Notes under the pieces: model-generated
What the model was told of the DNA's origin: nothing
Database searches by the model: none
Seen by the model: the letters and a program-made list of their open reading frames with translations, nothing else
In this document: positions 43,585 to 52,337 of the stretch, in pieces
How the letters are laid out: each line of letters starts with the position of its first letter
How positions within the stretch are numbered: position 1 is the stretch's first letter
Assembly (NCBI RefSeq): GCF_024612015.1
Contig: NZ_CP102512.1
Span: 1,860,001 to 1,924,000 of the forward strand
Direction: 5' to 3'
DNA length: 64,000 bases
Source: Streptomyces sp. CA-210063
GTDB lineage: Bacteria > Actinomycetota > Actinomycetes > Streptomycetales > Streptomycetaceae
Made by a program: the position numbers and the translations under genes

Positions 43585-45975
43585 ATGTCTGTCACCGCTG
43601 TCTCCACAGCGTCCACTCCCGTATCCGACCCCCCTCCCCGCGGTCTTCGCGCCAACCCCTGGCTGACGTTGCTCGCCGTCGGGCTCGGCCTGTTCATGGT
43701 CGGCCTCGACGGCTCCGTCGTCTCGATCGCCAACGCCGAGATCGCCCGCGACCTGAACGCCACCACCGCGGAACTGCAGTGGGTCACCAACTCCTACCTG
43801 CTCGCCCTCGCCGCCGCCCTCATCCTCGGCGGCAAGCTCGGCGACCGCCTCGGGCGCCGTACCGTCTACCTCGTCGGCGTCGTCGGATTCACCGTCGCGT
43901 CCGTCGCGATCGGCCTCGCCGGCTCGGTCGAGGGCGTCATCGCCTTCCGGGCCGTGCAGGGTCTCTTCGGTGCGCTGCTCATGCCCAACACCCTCGCGCT
44001 GCTGCGTGCCGTGTTCCCGCCGAAGAAGTTCGGCATGGCGGTCGGCATCTGGGCGATGATCTCGTCCGTCTCCACCGCGCTCGGCCCGATCGTCGGCGGA
44101 CTGCTCGTCGAGCACGTCAACTGGGAGTCCGTCTTCTACATCAACGCCCCCATCGGCGTCATCGCCCTCGTCTTCGGTCTCGTGGTGCTGCCGCAGTCCA
44201 GGAACGAGGCGGCCGCGAGCGAGAAGTTCGACGTGCCCGGCGTCGTGCTGCTCGCGCTCGGACTGCTCGCCGTCGTCTTCGGTGTCGTCAAGGGCGAGAC
44301 GTGGGGCTGGACTTCGGCCGGCACGCTCGGCGCGATCGTCGGCGGTGTCGTCGTCCTGGTCCTCTTCGGCTGGTACGAGACCCGCGTAGCGCACCCCCTC
44401 CTCCCCATGCGGCTGTTCCGCAACCCGGCCCTGACCATCGGTACGTTCGTCACCGCGCTGAACTTCTTCGTCCTGCTCGGCGCGATCTTCTTCGTGATGC
44501 TGTACCTGCAGAACGTACGCGGCTTCACGCCCGTCGAGTCCGGTGTGCGCACACTGCCGCTCAGCCTCGCCTCCATGGTGGCCTCGCCGCTCGGCGCGAA
44601 GCTCACCGAGAAGTTCGGCCCGCGCCTGACCATGCCGCTCGGGATGGTGCTCCAGGCCGGCGCCGCGTTCACGATGCTCGCGTGGAGCGCCGACTCGTCG
44701 TACGCCACCATGTGGCCGCCGTTCGTCGCGCTCGGTCTCGGCGTCGGCATCGTGATGTCCGCGTCCTCCGACGCGATCGTCGGCAACGCGCCCGTTCAGG
44801 ACGGTGGCATCGCGGGTGGCCTCCAGGCCACCTCGCTCCAGGTCGGCGGAGCGCTCGGCACCTCGGTGCTCGTCTCGCTCATCAGCAGCCGCGTCGGTTC
44901 CACACTCACCGACTCACTGACCGACGCCGGCGTGCCCCACTCGGCTGCCGCTCGCTTCGAGGAGGCGAAGGACGCGGTCGCGATGGGCGTCGCCCCGGTC
45001 TCCGACGCGATGCCCGCACAGCTCAGGGCGGCCGTGGTGGAGGGCAGCCACACCGCCTTCATGAACGGCGTCCACACCGCCGTCCTGGTCACCGGCGTCC
45101 TCGCCCTCGTGGGCGCCGCCCTCGCGGCGTTCGGCCTCCGGGGCCGGGAGGACGGGCACGGCGAGAACGACGCGAAGGGGCCGAGCCCGACCGCTGCCGC
45201 GGTCCCGTCCTCCGGCGGCCTCCCGGTCAGCGGTCACGTCATCGGTGCCGAGTCGGCACCCGTGCCGCGGGCGGCCGTCACCCTGATCTCGCCGGGCGGT
45301 CAGCAGGTCGGCCGCGTGGTGGCCCACCCGGACGGTTCCTACACCGTGGACGCGCCGGGCGCGGGAAGCTACGTGCTCATCGCCTCCGCCGAGGGCTATC
45401 AGCCACAGGCGTCCACGGTCGTGGTCGGCGACGAGCCGGTCTCGTACGACATCCTGCTCTCCGGCACCAGCGGCCTGCTCGGCACGGTCAGGTCGGCCGA
45501 CCGCAGGAAGCCGGTCGCCGGCGCCATGGTGGTCGCGGCCGACGTACGGGGCGACGTGCTCGCCGCCGGGGAGACCGACACGGACGGCACCTTCAGCTTC
45601 GCCGAACTGGTGCCCGGCGAGCTGACCCTCGCGGTGACCGCGGCCGGCTACCGGCCGGTCGCGCTGCCCGTCGAGATCGCCGCGCAGGGCGTCACCAGGA
45701 CCGAGCTCGAACTGTCCCCCGGCTTGCGGGTGCAGGGCACGGTCCGAGCCGCGGGCCGGTCGCTGAACGACGCGCGGGTCACGCTCATCGACGCGGCCGG
45801 CAACGTGGTGGCCACCGCGACCACCGGCGAGGACGGCGGCTACGCCTTCACCGACCTGGACGGCGGCGAGTACACGGTCATGGCGGCCGGCTATCCGCCG
45901 AAGGCCGACAACGTGACCGTGCACGGCTCGGGTGTGGAGAGCCACGACATCGAGCTCTCCCACCTGAGCGAGTGA
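43585..45975 (+). CDS. DHA2-type MFS transporter with C-terminal carboxypeptidase-regulatory-like repeats
   Basis: 796-residue fusion. Residues about 20-535 form a 14-helix drug:H+ antiporter (DHA2): GLDGSVVSIANAEIARDL (motif C region), LGDRLGRRTVYLVG (motif A), PLLPMRLFRNPALTIGTF. Residues about 555-796 form three beta-sandwich repeats of about 80 residues each (VSGHVIGAESAPVPRAAVTL, LLGTVRSADRRKPVAGAMVV, VQGTVRAAGRSLNDARVTLI), of the carboxypeptidase-regulatory-like type, each ending with a DGxYxxxxLxxGxY-like pattern. With even helix number they would face the cytosol. ATG 43585. Probably repressed by the upstream MarR protein. Confidence 0.9.
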   Translation: MSVTAVSTASTPVSDPPPRGLRANPWLTLLAVGLGLFMVGLDGSVVSIANAEIARDLNATTAELQWVTNSYLLALAAALILGGKLGDRLGRRTVYLVGVVGFTVASVAIGLAGSVEGVIAFRAVQGLFGALLMPNTLALLRAVFPPKKFGMAVGIWAMISSVSTALGPIVGGLLVEHVNWESVFYINAPIGVIALVFGLVVLPQSRNEAAASEKFDVPGVVLLALGLLAVVFGVVKGETWGWTSAGTLGAIVGGVVVLVLFGWYETRVAHPLLPMRLFRNPALTIGTFVTALNFFVLLGAIFFVMLYLQNVRGFTPVESGVRTLPLSLASMVASPLGAKLTEKFGPRLTMPLGMVLQAGAAFTMLAWSADSSYATMWPPFVALGLGVGIVMSASSDAIVGNAPVQDGGIAGGLQATSLQVGGALGTSVLVSLISSRVGSTLTDSLTDAGVPHSAAARFEEAKDAVAMGVAPVSDAMPAQLRAAVVEGSHTAFMNGVHTAVLVTGVLALVGAALAAFGLRGREDGHGENDAKGPSPTAAAVPSSGGLPVSGHVIGAESAPVPRAAVTLISPGGQQVGRVVAHPDGSYTVDAPGAGSYVLIASAEGYQPQASTVVVGDEPVSYDILLSGTSGLLGTVRSADRRKPVAGAMVVAADVRGDVLAAGETDTDGTFSFAELVPGELTLAVTAAGYRPVALPVEIAAQGVTRTELELSPGLRVQGTVRAAGRSLNDARVTLIDAAGNVVATATTGEDGGYAFTDLDGGEYTVMAAGYPPKADNVTVHGSGVESHDIELSHLSE

Positions 45976-46042
45976 CAGTCGCCGGGCCGGATGCGCCAAG
46001 AGCGGAAGGGCGCCCGGCCCGGCGGTGAAGAACCCTGGACCC

Positions 46043-46252
46043 GGTGCTCGGTGCTCGGTGCTCGGTGCTCGGTGGTCGGCGGTCGGTGCTCGGCGGTCGG
46101 TGCTCGGTGCTCGGTGCTCGGTGCTCGGCGGTCGGTGCTCGGTGCTCGGTGCTCGGCGGTCGGCGGTCGGTGCTCGGTGCTCGGTGCTCGGTGCTCGGCG
46201 GTCGGTGCTCGGTGGTCGGTGGTCGGTGGTCGGTGGTCGGTGGTCGGTGGTC
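46043..46252. repeat. 30 heptamer tandem repeats (GGTGCTC, GGTGGTC, GGCGGTC)
   Basis: From 46043 the DNA repeats every 7 bp for 30 units. GGTGCTC is the commonest; GGTGGTC fills the last seven; GGCGGTC is scattered. A period of 7 cannot keep one reading frame meaning, and the open frames across it are by-products. It lies between the MFS gene and decayed gene fragments. A slippage-prone site. Confidence 0.9.
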
Positions 46253-46480
46253 GGTGGCGGCAGGGGACGGCCTGCCGCCACCGGTCCGGGACGCACCCGG
46301 CGGAAGCTCAGAACGCGCGGTGCCGCGACACGGCCCGCCCCTGGCCCGGCCACAGCGCCGCTGCCGCCGGAGGCCTCCTCAGCGTCTCTCCGTTGCCGGG
46401 ACCGCCGTACGTCACGGGGATGAGCCGCAGCCCCGGTGCCCTCGTCGTCCGGTCTGCCCGACCGGCGGGACCCTTGCCGC

Positions 46481-46786
46481 TCAGCGGGACGCCGAGCGCG
46501 AGCGGGCCTCGGCGAGCGTGGCCTGGGCGACTGCCAGGGCGGCGAGAACGTCCTGGGCGGCTGCGCGGAGGGGGGCCTCGTCCGGCCCGGCGGAGGTTTC
46601 GAGAGCCGCTTTGATCGTGTGGCCGAGCAGGTCCGCCCGGTGGTCCGGGGGGAACTCCTCGCTCGGGGGGACGGCGAGGCCCCCCATCATGAACCCGGTC
46701 AGCACCGCGTCGATCGTGCAGATCTGGTCCGCGGCCGGTGCTGTCTCGTCACCCGCTACCAGAAGGAAGCGCTGCGCATGCGGCAC
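46481..46786 (-). pseudogene. C-terminal remnant of a TetR-like regulator
   Basis: Frame reading MPHAQRFLLVAGDETAPAAD, then ICTIDAVLTGFMMGGLAVPP and HRADLLGHTIKAALE. The second half resembles the ligand-binding C-terminus of TetR proteins, but there is no DNA-binding domain, and the 5' part overlaps a different fragment on the other strand (46745-46891). I read it as a truncated gene; a short real gene cannot be excluded. Confidence 0.4.
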
Positions 46787-46891
46787 TTCTTCATGCCCGC
46801 CAACCGCTTCGGCCGCATCGCCCGCAGCACCTTGATCCGCGCCGTCTCCACCCCGGTCGGCGCCAAGCTCGGCAAGGCCCTGATGGGCTGA
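46745..46891 (+). pseudogene. C-terminal remnant of an FAD-dependent oxidoreductase
   Basis: The last about 48 codons of an open frame read VTRYQKEALRMRHFFMPANR, then RSTLIRAVSTPVGAKLGKAL and a stop. This is typical of the C-terminus of FAD-dependent monooxygenases, but the rest of the gene is absent and the sequence upstream changes abruptly at about 46740. It sits 25 nt before the SnoaL-like gene, suggesting a formerly intact operon. Confidence 0.5.
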
Positions 46892-46916
46892 CAGCTCACG
46901 AGAAAGAGGACATGCG

Positions 46917-47297
46917 ATGACTCAGACGACCGAGACGGTGGTCGATCGCTACATCACGCTCGTTGACCGTGCGGTGCACGAGCCCGAAGCCCTGAAGGAA
47001 CTTGAGGCGGTGTTCGCGCCGGAGGCCACCGTGCAGTTCGGCGAACTCCCTCCGGTGACCGGCCTGGCCGACATCACGGAGTTCTACCGACGCTTCTACT
47101 CGGACATGGCCGACAGCAAGCATGTGTGGACCACCACGGTGCTCGACGAAGGAACGATCGAGGTCCGCTTCATAGCGGCCTGGCGCACCACCGATGGCCG
47201 GCTCGGGTCCCAGGGCGGCATCGAGCGCGTGACCGTCGACGCGGACGGGCTGATCAGGGAGCTGCGGGTGCTCAGCTTGGAGAGCGACAACGCCTGA
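46917..47297 (+). CDS. SnoaL-like / NTF2-fold protein
   Basis: 126 residues, alpha+beta cone fold of the SnoaL/NTF2-like type: VVDRYITLVDRAVHEPEALK, VFAPEATVQFGELPPVTGLA, ITEFYRRFYSDMADSKHVWT, RFIAAWRTTDGRLGSQGGIE. Members are cyclases, isomerases or binding proteins. GAAAGAGGA precedes the ATG. The adjacent FAD-oxidoreductase remnant suggests it was once part of a redox pathway. Confidence 0.85.
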   Translation: MTQTTETVVDRYITLVDRAVHEPEALKELEAVFAPEATVQFGELPPVTGLADITEFYRRFYSDMADSKHVWTTTVLDEGTIEVRFIAAWRTTDGRLGSQGGIERVTVDADGLIRELRVLSLESDNA

Positions 47298-47313
47298 CCG
47301 GCCGGAGGGGGCG

Positions 47314-47346
47314 GGAACCGGTGGTGGCGATTGTGGCCGGTTCCCG
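47314..47346. terminator. terminator between convergent genes
   Basis: 9-bp stem GGGAACCGG/CCGGTTCCC with a 15-nt loop, between the SnoaL-like gene and the leftward pca operon end. Confidence 0.65.
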
Positions 47347-47382
47347 TCCCGCAAGCGGAGAACGATCACACAAGGGCAGGGT

Positions 47383-48045
47383 CTAAGACAGCGTGATGCC
47401 GAGTCGCTCCGCCAGCTCATGGGCGCTGACGCCGTAGGTCTCCCGGATCTTCACGCCGTCGGGGCCGACGTCGAAGACGCCGTGGTCGGTGTAGACGCGG
47501 CTGACGCAGCCGACGCCGGTGAGCGGGTAGGTGCACTGCGGCACGAGCTTCGACTCACCGGAGCGGGTGAAGAGCGTCATCATCACGTAGACGTCCTTGG
47601 CGCCGATGGCGAGGTCCATCGCGCCGCCGACGGCAGGGATGTCGTCGGGCTTGCCGGTGGTCCAGTTGGCGAGGTCGCCGTCGAAGGCGACCTGGTAGGC
47701 CCCGAGGACGCAGACATCGAGGTGCCCGCCGCGCATCATCGCGAAGGAGTCGGCGTGGTGGAAGTACGCCGCCCCCGGCAGTTCGGTCACCGGGACCTTG
47801 CCGGCATTGGTCAGATCGGGGTCGACGGCGTCGCCCTCGGCCTTGGGGCCCATGTTGAGCATGCCGTTCTCGGTGTGCAGTACCACCCCGGAGCCGGCGG
47901 GCAGATGGTCGGCGATCTTGGTGGGCTGCCCGATACCGAGGTTGACGAAGGAGCCGGCCGGGATGTCACGTGCGATGACGGCGGCCAGGTCATCCATCGA
48001 GAGCCGGTGGTCGGCGTGCGCCTGACCGCTTGATGTGGTGGTCAT
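47383..48045 (-). CDS. pcaJ: 3-oxoadipate CoA-transferase subunit B
   Basis: 220-residue beta subunit of a class I CoA-transferase. The catalytic Glu lies in VVLHTENGMLNMGP; other parts are GSFVNLGIGQPTKIADHLPA, GGAMDLAIGAKDVYVMMTLF and YPLTGVGCVSRVYTDHGVFD. With the alpha subunit it moves CoA from succinyl-CoA to 3-oxoadipate. ATG at 48045 overlaps the stop of subunit A. Last gene of the pca unit. Acetoacetate transferases are similar; the thiolase and LysR context supports 3-oxoadipate. Confidence 0.92.
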   Translation of the reverse strand: MTTTSSGQAHADHRLSMDDLAAVIARDIPAGSFVNLGIGQPTKIADHLPAGSGVVLHTENGMLNMGPKAEGDAVDPDLTNAGKVPVTELPGAAYFHHADSFAMMRGGHLDVCVLGAYQVAFDGDLANWTTGKPDDIPAVGGAMDLAIGAKDVYVMMTLFTRSGESKLVPQCTYPLTGVGCVSRVYTDHGVFDVGPDGVKIRETYGVSAHELAERLGITLS

Positions 48046-48737
48046 CGGGCCCCCTGCACGGTGTAGTGGCGGGCCGCCACCTGGACGACCCGGTCGACGT
48101 AGATGGACGGGGTGACGACGGCCTCGGGGTCGAGCTTTCCGGGCTCGACGACCTCGTCGACCTGGACGATGGTCGTCGTCGCGGCCGTGGCCATGACCGG
48201 TCCGAAGTTGCGGGCGGTCTTGCGGTAGACGAGGTTGCCCATCGCGTCCGCGACGTGCGCGCCGATCAGCGCGTAGTCGCCCCTGATGGGGTATTCCAGC
48301 AGGTACTTCCGGCCGTCGATCTCCCGCACCTCCTTGCCCTCGGCCAGCGGCGTGCCGACCGCGGTCGGGCAGTAGAACGCGCCGATACCGGCACCGGCCG
48401 CGCGCATCCGCTCGGCGAGGTTGCCCTGCGGCACCACCTCGAGCTCGATCTTCCCCGCGCGGTAGAGGCCGTCGAAGACCCAGGAGTCGGCCTGGCGCGG
48501 AAAGGAGCAGAGCACCTTGCGCACCCGGCCGGCGGCCAGCAGCGCGGCCAGCCCGACCTCACCGTTGCCGGCGTTGTTGGACACGATCGTGAGGTCCTTC
48601 GCGCCCTGCCGGATGAGCGCGTCGATCAGGTCGAACGGCATCCCGGCCAACCCGAAGCCGCCGACGAGAACCGTGGAGCCGTCCTCGATACCGGCGACCG
48701 CCGCATCCGCGCTCTCGACGATCTCCGCCCGGCTCAC
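48042..48737 (-). CDS. pcaI: 3-oxoadipate CoA-transferase subunit A
   Basis: 231 residues. GTG start at 48737 overlaps the thiolase stop (GTGA). Family features: DGSTVLVGGFGLAGMPFDLI, LTIVSNNAGNGEVGLAALLA, KIELEVVPQGNLAERMRAAG and GAFYCPTAVGTPLAEGKE. Forms the heterodimer with the next gene. Confidence 0.92.
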   Translation of the reverse strand: MSRAEIVESADAAVAGIEDGSTVLVGGFGLAGMPFDLIDALIRQGAKDLTIVSNNAGNGEVGLAALLAAGRVRKVLCSFPRQADSWVFDGLYRAGKIELEVVPQGNLAERMRAAGAGIGAFYCPTAVGTPLAEGKEVREIDGRKYLLEYPIRGDYALIGAHVADAMGNLVYRKTARNFGPVMATAATTTIVQVDEVVEPGKLDPEAVVTPSIYVDRVVQVAARHYTVQGAR

Positions 48738-49939
48738 TGGGCCGTCTCCGTGACGTCGCAGTTCTCCAGGACGACGGCCAGCCCCTGGCCTACCCCGATA
48801 CAGATCGCGGCGACGCCGTAACGCTGCCTCGTCTCGCGCAGCACCTTGGCCAGCGTGGCGAGGACGCGGCCACCCGAGGCGCCCAGCGGGTGCCCGATCG
48901 CGATGGCGCCGCCCTTCTGGTTGACGATGGCGGGGTCGACCTTCCACGCGTCGAGGCAGGCCAGCGACTGCACGGCGAAGGCCTCGTTGAGCTCGACCGC
49001 GCCTACCCGGTCCCAGCCGATGCCGGCTCGGGCCAGCGCACGGCCCGCGGCCTCGACCGGGGCGTAGCCGAAGGCCTGCGGCTCCAGCGCCATCACACCG
49101 CGGCCGGCGATACGGGCGATCGGGTCGGCCCCGATCGTGGCCGCGGCCTTCTCGCTGCCCAACAGCACCGCGGAGGCACCGTCGTTGAGCGGGCTGGCGT
49201 TGCCCGCCGTGATGGTGCCGCCCTGCTCCGCCGTACGGAACACCGGCTTGAGCCCGGCCAGCACCTCCGGCGTGGACCCGGCCCGGATGCCCTCGTCGCG
49301 GGCCAGGTCGACACCTTCGACCGGCACCACCAGGTCGTCGTAGAAGCCCGACTCCCATGCTGCGTGGGCGAGTTGGTGGGATCGGGCGGCGAACTCGTCC
49401 TGTCGCTCGCGGGAGATCCCGAAGCGCTCCTGGAGCTGCTCGTTGGCCTCGCCGAGGCTGACGGTCCACTCCTTGGGCATCCGCGGGTTGACCAGCCGCC
49501 AGCCGAGCGTGGTCGAGACCGCGGTGACATCGCCGACCGGGAACGGTTTCGCCGACTTGGGCAGCACCCACGGCGCACGCGTCATCGACTCCACACCGCC
49601 GGTCAGCACCACCTCGGCGTCGCCGGACTCGATCGTGCGACTGGCCGTCATCGCCGCGTCGAGGCTCGAACCGCACAGCCGGTTGACCGTGGTGCCGGGC
49701 ACGCTCACCGGAAGCCCGGCGAGCAGCGCCGCCATGCGACCGACGTTGCGGTTCTCCTCACCGGCGCCGTTGGCGTTGCCCCACACCACGTCGTCGATCG
49801 CGGCAGGGTCCAGGCCCGGCACCCGGGCGAGCGTCGAGATGATCGCGGCGGCGGCGAGGTCGTCGGGGCGGACGCCGGCCAGCGCGCCGTTGAAACGGCC
49901 GAACGGCGTTCGCGTCGCGGCGTACAGGAATGCGCTCAT
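48734..49939 (-). CDS. pcaF: 3-oxoadipyl-CoA thiolase
   Basis: 401-residue thiolase that cleaves 3-oxoadipyl-CoA to acetyl-CoA and succinyl-CoA. The acyl-accepting Cys is in VNRLCGSSLDAAMTASRTI; the C-terminal active-site motifs are VELNEAFAVQ, IAIGHPLGASGGR and ICIGVGQGLAVV (second Cys). Start ATG 49939. First gene of the operon pcaF-pcaI-pcaJ, divergent from a LysR gene. Upper protocatechuate genes are not in view. Confidence 0.93.
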   Translation of the reverse strand: MSAFLYAATRTPFGRFNGALAGVRPDDLAAAAIISTLARVPGLDPAAIDDVVWGNANGAGEENRNVGRMAALLAGLPVSVPGTTVNRLCGSSLDAAMTASRTIESGDAEVVLTGGVESMTRAPWVLPKSAKPFPVGDVTAVSTTLGWRLVNPRMPKEWTVSLGEANEQLQERFGISRERQDEFAARSHQLAHAAWESGFYDDLVVPVEGVDLARDEGIRAGSTPEVLAGLKPVFRTAEQGGTITAGNASPLNDGASAVLLGSEKAAATIGADPIARIAGRGVMALEPQAFGYAPVEAAGRALARAGIGWDRVGAVELNEAFAVQSLACLDAWKVDPAIVNQKGGAIAIGHPLGASGGRVLATLAKVLRETRQRYGVAAICIGVGQGLAVVLENCDVTETAQ

Positions 49940-49965
49940 GGCAGCGACGCTAATCCCGGGCCACG

Positions 49966-49985
49966 ATATTCTGAAGTACGCATAT
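49966..49985. promoter_or_regulatory. LysR-type operator between pcaF and the lysR gene
   Basis: ATAT-N12-ATAT (49966-49969, 49982-49985), an AT-rich dyad of the size expected for a LysR regulator, centred in the 71-bp divergent gap. Confidence 0.5.
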
Positions 49986-50010
49986 CCGAGCCAATTGATA
50001 CGGACAGCAT

Positions 50011-50892
50011 ATGGATCTGCGCCACCTGCGGTACTTCGTGGCAGTGGCCGAGGAGCGCCACTTCGGTCGCGCCGCCGAGCGGCTCCACATGGCCCAGCCG
50101 CCGCTCTCCACGCAGATCCGCCAGCTCGAGGCAGAGCTCGGCGTCGAGCTGCTCCACCGCACCACACGCCGCGTCGACCTCACCGAGGCCGGCCGGGCCT
50201 ACCTCGAGCGGGCGCGCGGAATCCTCGCCGACGTCGACGAGGCCGCCCACCACGCACGGCTGGTCGCCGCCGGCTCGGTGGGTCACCTCGCGATCGGGTG
50301 CGTGGGCTCGGCGACGTACAGCCTGCTGCCCGCGCTCTCGCGGCGGCTCACGGAGGAGCTTCCCGGCGTCGACTTCGCCTTCCGCGGCGAGATGCTCGCG
50401 CCCGACCAGGTCGAGGCGCTGCGCACCGGCGCGATCGACGTCGCGCTCCTGCGCCCGGTGGCAGCCGACCTCTCCCTCACCGTGCACACGCTGCGCCGGG
50501 ACCGGCTCGTCGTCGCCGTACCGGTCGACCACCCCCTCGCCCGCCGGAAACGGTTGCGGGCAGCGGACCTGGCCGGTGCCGACCTGATCGTGCACTCCGC
50601 CGACCGCAGGTCGGTGATGTACGACGTCGTGCTGGGCCTCCTGCGCGACGCCGGCGTCGAGCCGCACATCCGCCACGAGGTCGGCGAGACCTCGACCCTG
50701 GTCACGCTCGTGGCCGGCGGTCTCGGCGTCGCCGTCGTGCCCGAGCCCGTGACAGCGTTGGCGCTCGACGGCGTCGCCTATCGACCGCTGTCCGGGGCCG
50801 ACGCACGCGTGGAGCTGGCCGTCGCCCACCGCGCGGACCGCTCCGAGCCGCACCTGGCGCGCACCGTGGGGATCATCCAGGCGATGTTCTGA
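50011..50892 (+). CDS. LysR-family transcriptional regulator (PcaQ/CatR-like)
   Basis: 293 residues. N-terminal HTH: MDLRHLRYFVAVAEERHFGR, AERLHMAQPPLSTQIRQLEA, LGVELLHRTTRRVDLTEAGR. The C-terminal periplasmic-binding-like domain has VVAVPVDHPLARRKRLRAAD and LVAGGLGVAVVPEPVTAL. Divergent from pcaF with a 71-bp gap; the likely activator of the pca genes, with a beta-ketoadipate pathway intermediate as inducer. Confidence 0.92.
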   Translation: MDLRHLRYFVAVAEERHFGRAAERLHMAQPPLSTQIRQLEAELGVELLHRTTRRVDLTEAGRAYLERARGILADVDEAAHHARLVAAGSVGHLAIGCVGSATYSLLPALSRRLTEELPGVDFAFRGEMLAPDQVEALRTGAIDVALLRPVAADLSLTVHTLRRDRLVVAVPVDHPLARRKRLRAADLAGADLIVHSADRRSVMYDVVLGLLRDAGVEPHIRHEVGETSTLVTLVAGGLGVAVVPEPVTALALDGVAYRPLSGADARVELAVAHRADRSEPHLARTVGIIQAMF

Positions 50893-51547
50893 GACGCCGC
50901 CCGACGCCGGACGAGGTGGGACGTGGGCCGCCGGGTCGAAGGTGAGGATCTGTAGCTCGTCCGTCTGCCTCGGCAGCGTCGTCCTCAATGCGCGGGAAAG
51001 GCCGCCGTGTTGTCGCGCGATGCGAGGTCAGGCGTGCCGACAGGCACATGTGAGTCAGCATCGCCCAGGGGCCGCGGCGACTGCGGCGACTGCGGCGAGG
51101 CTCGGCATCTCCGCATCGCCGACCAGGAGACAGGCCTACGCAACGATCTTCGCGACGGAATCGCGAGCCTGCTGCGCGATGCGGTCGTCAGTGGTGTCGT
51201 CCGCCCCGCCCACTGCGTGTGCAGATGCCGGCCGACGTCTCGGGCGTCGTGGCGTTCCTCGCCTCCGACGACGCCGCGTTCATCGCGGGGCAGATCGTCG
51301 TCGCGGACGGCGGAAGCACGCGCCGCTGAGAGCTCCCGACAGAACAGGCGGCGTCGGCGAGCCCGTCAGGTGCGGCGCCGACCTGTCCGTCCCCGGTGGC
51401 CGCCTTCGAGCAGATCGTCATCTCCTGCCGCAAGCACCTGGGCGGCGAGACAGTGGTGATCACCAGCGGGGCGGACCCTGGCTACGAGCGCGGGAGCGCC
51501 GCAGGTAGTTGGCCTGTCCGACAAGAGCGCCGGTAAGGTCGGCCTTG
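50893..51547. other. 655-bp degraded region with an SDR remnant
   Basis: No intact gene seen. Apart from the fragment at 51225-51329, the stretch has stops in all plausible frames and irregular codon bias. A tandem CTGCGGCGA run occurs at about 51079-51103. It looks like remains of deleted genes. Confidence 0.5.
51225..51329 (+). pseudogene. C-terminal remnant of a short-chain dehydrogenase
   Basis: 35 codons reading VSGVVAFLASDDAAFIAGQI then VVADGGSTRR and a stop, the standard C-terminus of SDR proteins. The Rossmann and YxxxK parts are missing. Confidence 0.65.
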
Positions 51548-52233
51548 TGACAGCGGAGGAAGCGACGTCGGGAAAGCCGGGATCACCGGTCGGGCCGGCA
51601 GCAGCGCCGCAGACACCCCAGGAATCCCGACCGCCAGCGGGATCCGGTGGGCACCCCGGCGGGCCATCCTGTCCGCCGCCGCGACGGAGTTCGGCACCCA
51701 TGGTTTCGACGGGGCCCGGGTCGTACGGATCGCGGAGGCGGCCGGCGTCAGCCATCAGCTGATCACTTACTACTTCGGGGGCAAACGCGGGCTGTACGAG
51801 GCGCTGAGCGAGCAGTGGATCGAGGAGTCCATGCGCGTCAGCCAGACCCACACCTTCGCGGAGGCCGTACGGCGCTACGTCCACTGGGCACATGAGGACC
51901 CTCGGTGGGTACACACACTGACGCGCGAAGAACCCGGCACGCGCCCGCCCGCCGAGGACGAGCGGGCCACCGAGTTGTTCAAGCACGTCGAGGAACTCCG
52001 CGCGCGGTGAACTCCGCAGTGACCTCGACGTGGGGGCCGTGGCTCTCGTCTTCTTCGCCGCCTCGATCGCTCCGGTGGCCATCCCGTGGATCGCTCGTGA
52101 ACTCGGCCGACAGGACCCCGCCTCACCGGCGTTCATCGACCACTACGCGGACCAGCTGAGCCAGATCATCTCCGCGCTCGCCGAAGCGGCACAGGACGAG
52201 GGCTCGCCGGTGAACGGCGAGCCCCAGGACTGA
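51548..52233 (+). pseudogene. TetR-family regulator broken by a frameshift and without a start codon
   Basis: The frame from about 51548 reads a TetR DNA-binding domain (RRAILSAAATEFGTHGFDGA, RIAEAAGVSHQLITYYFGGK, RGLYEALSEQWIEESMR) and then ends in a TGA at 52008 inside a CGCGCGCGG run. One base further, the frame continues ELRSDLDVGAVALVFFAASI and DHYADQLSQIISALAEAAQD to 52233, the expected C-terminus. A single-base loss explains this. There is also no ATG, GTG or TTG in frame upstream of the HTH. Both could be sequencing artefacts, but two lesions favour a true pseudogene. Confidence 0.78.
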
Positions 52234-52265
52234 CGGCGACCGGCTTCCGGGAGCCGGGATGCCCA

Positions 52266-52320
52266 GCCCGGCGGCAGCCGCCGGGCCATCTTGCCGCACC
52301 GTGCCGAGGCGACGGTGCGG
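52266..52320. terminator. two adjacent terminator hairpins
   Basis: First stem 9 bp GCCCGGCGG/CCGCCGGGC with a 3-nt loop (52266-52286); second 9 bp CCGCACCGT/ACGGTGCGG with a 9-nt loop (52294-52320). They lie between the TetR remnant and the leftward rhamnosidase gene, whose stop is 18 bp away. Confidence 0.8.
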
Positions 52321-52337
52321 TGGTCCGCGCGCTCAGG

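Noticed and set aside
43029..46028. 999-codon open frame overlapping the MarR and MFS genes
   Set aside because: Arg/Pro-rich translation with no domain; it runs in the wrong frame through two well-supported genes.
46044..46835. Open frames through the heptamer repeats encoding Cys/Val/Leu/Gly-rich proteins
   Set aside because: Three frames are equally open because of the repeat; no start signals or family similarity.
50873..51061. A fifth leader peptide on the reverse strand (contains MCLSARLTSH)
   Set aside because: It lacks the H-[IV]-D-[LF]...A-x-C core, and no sulfur gene follows.
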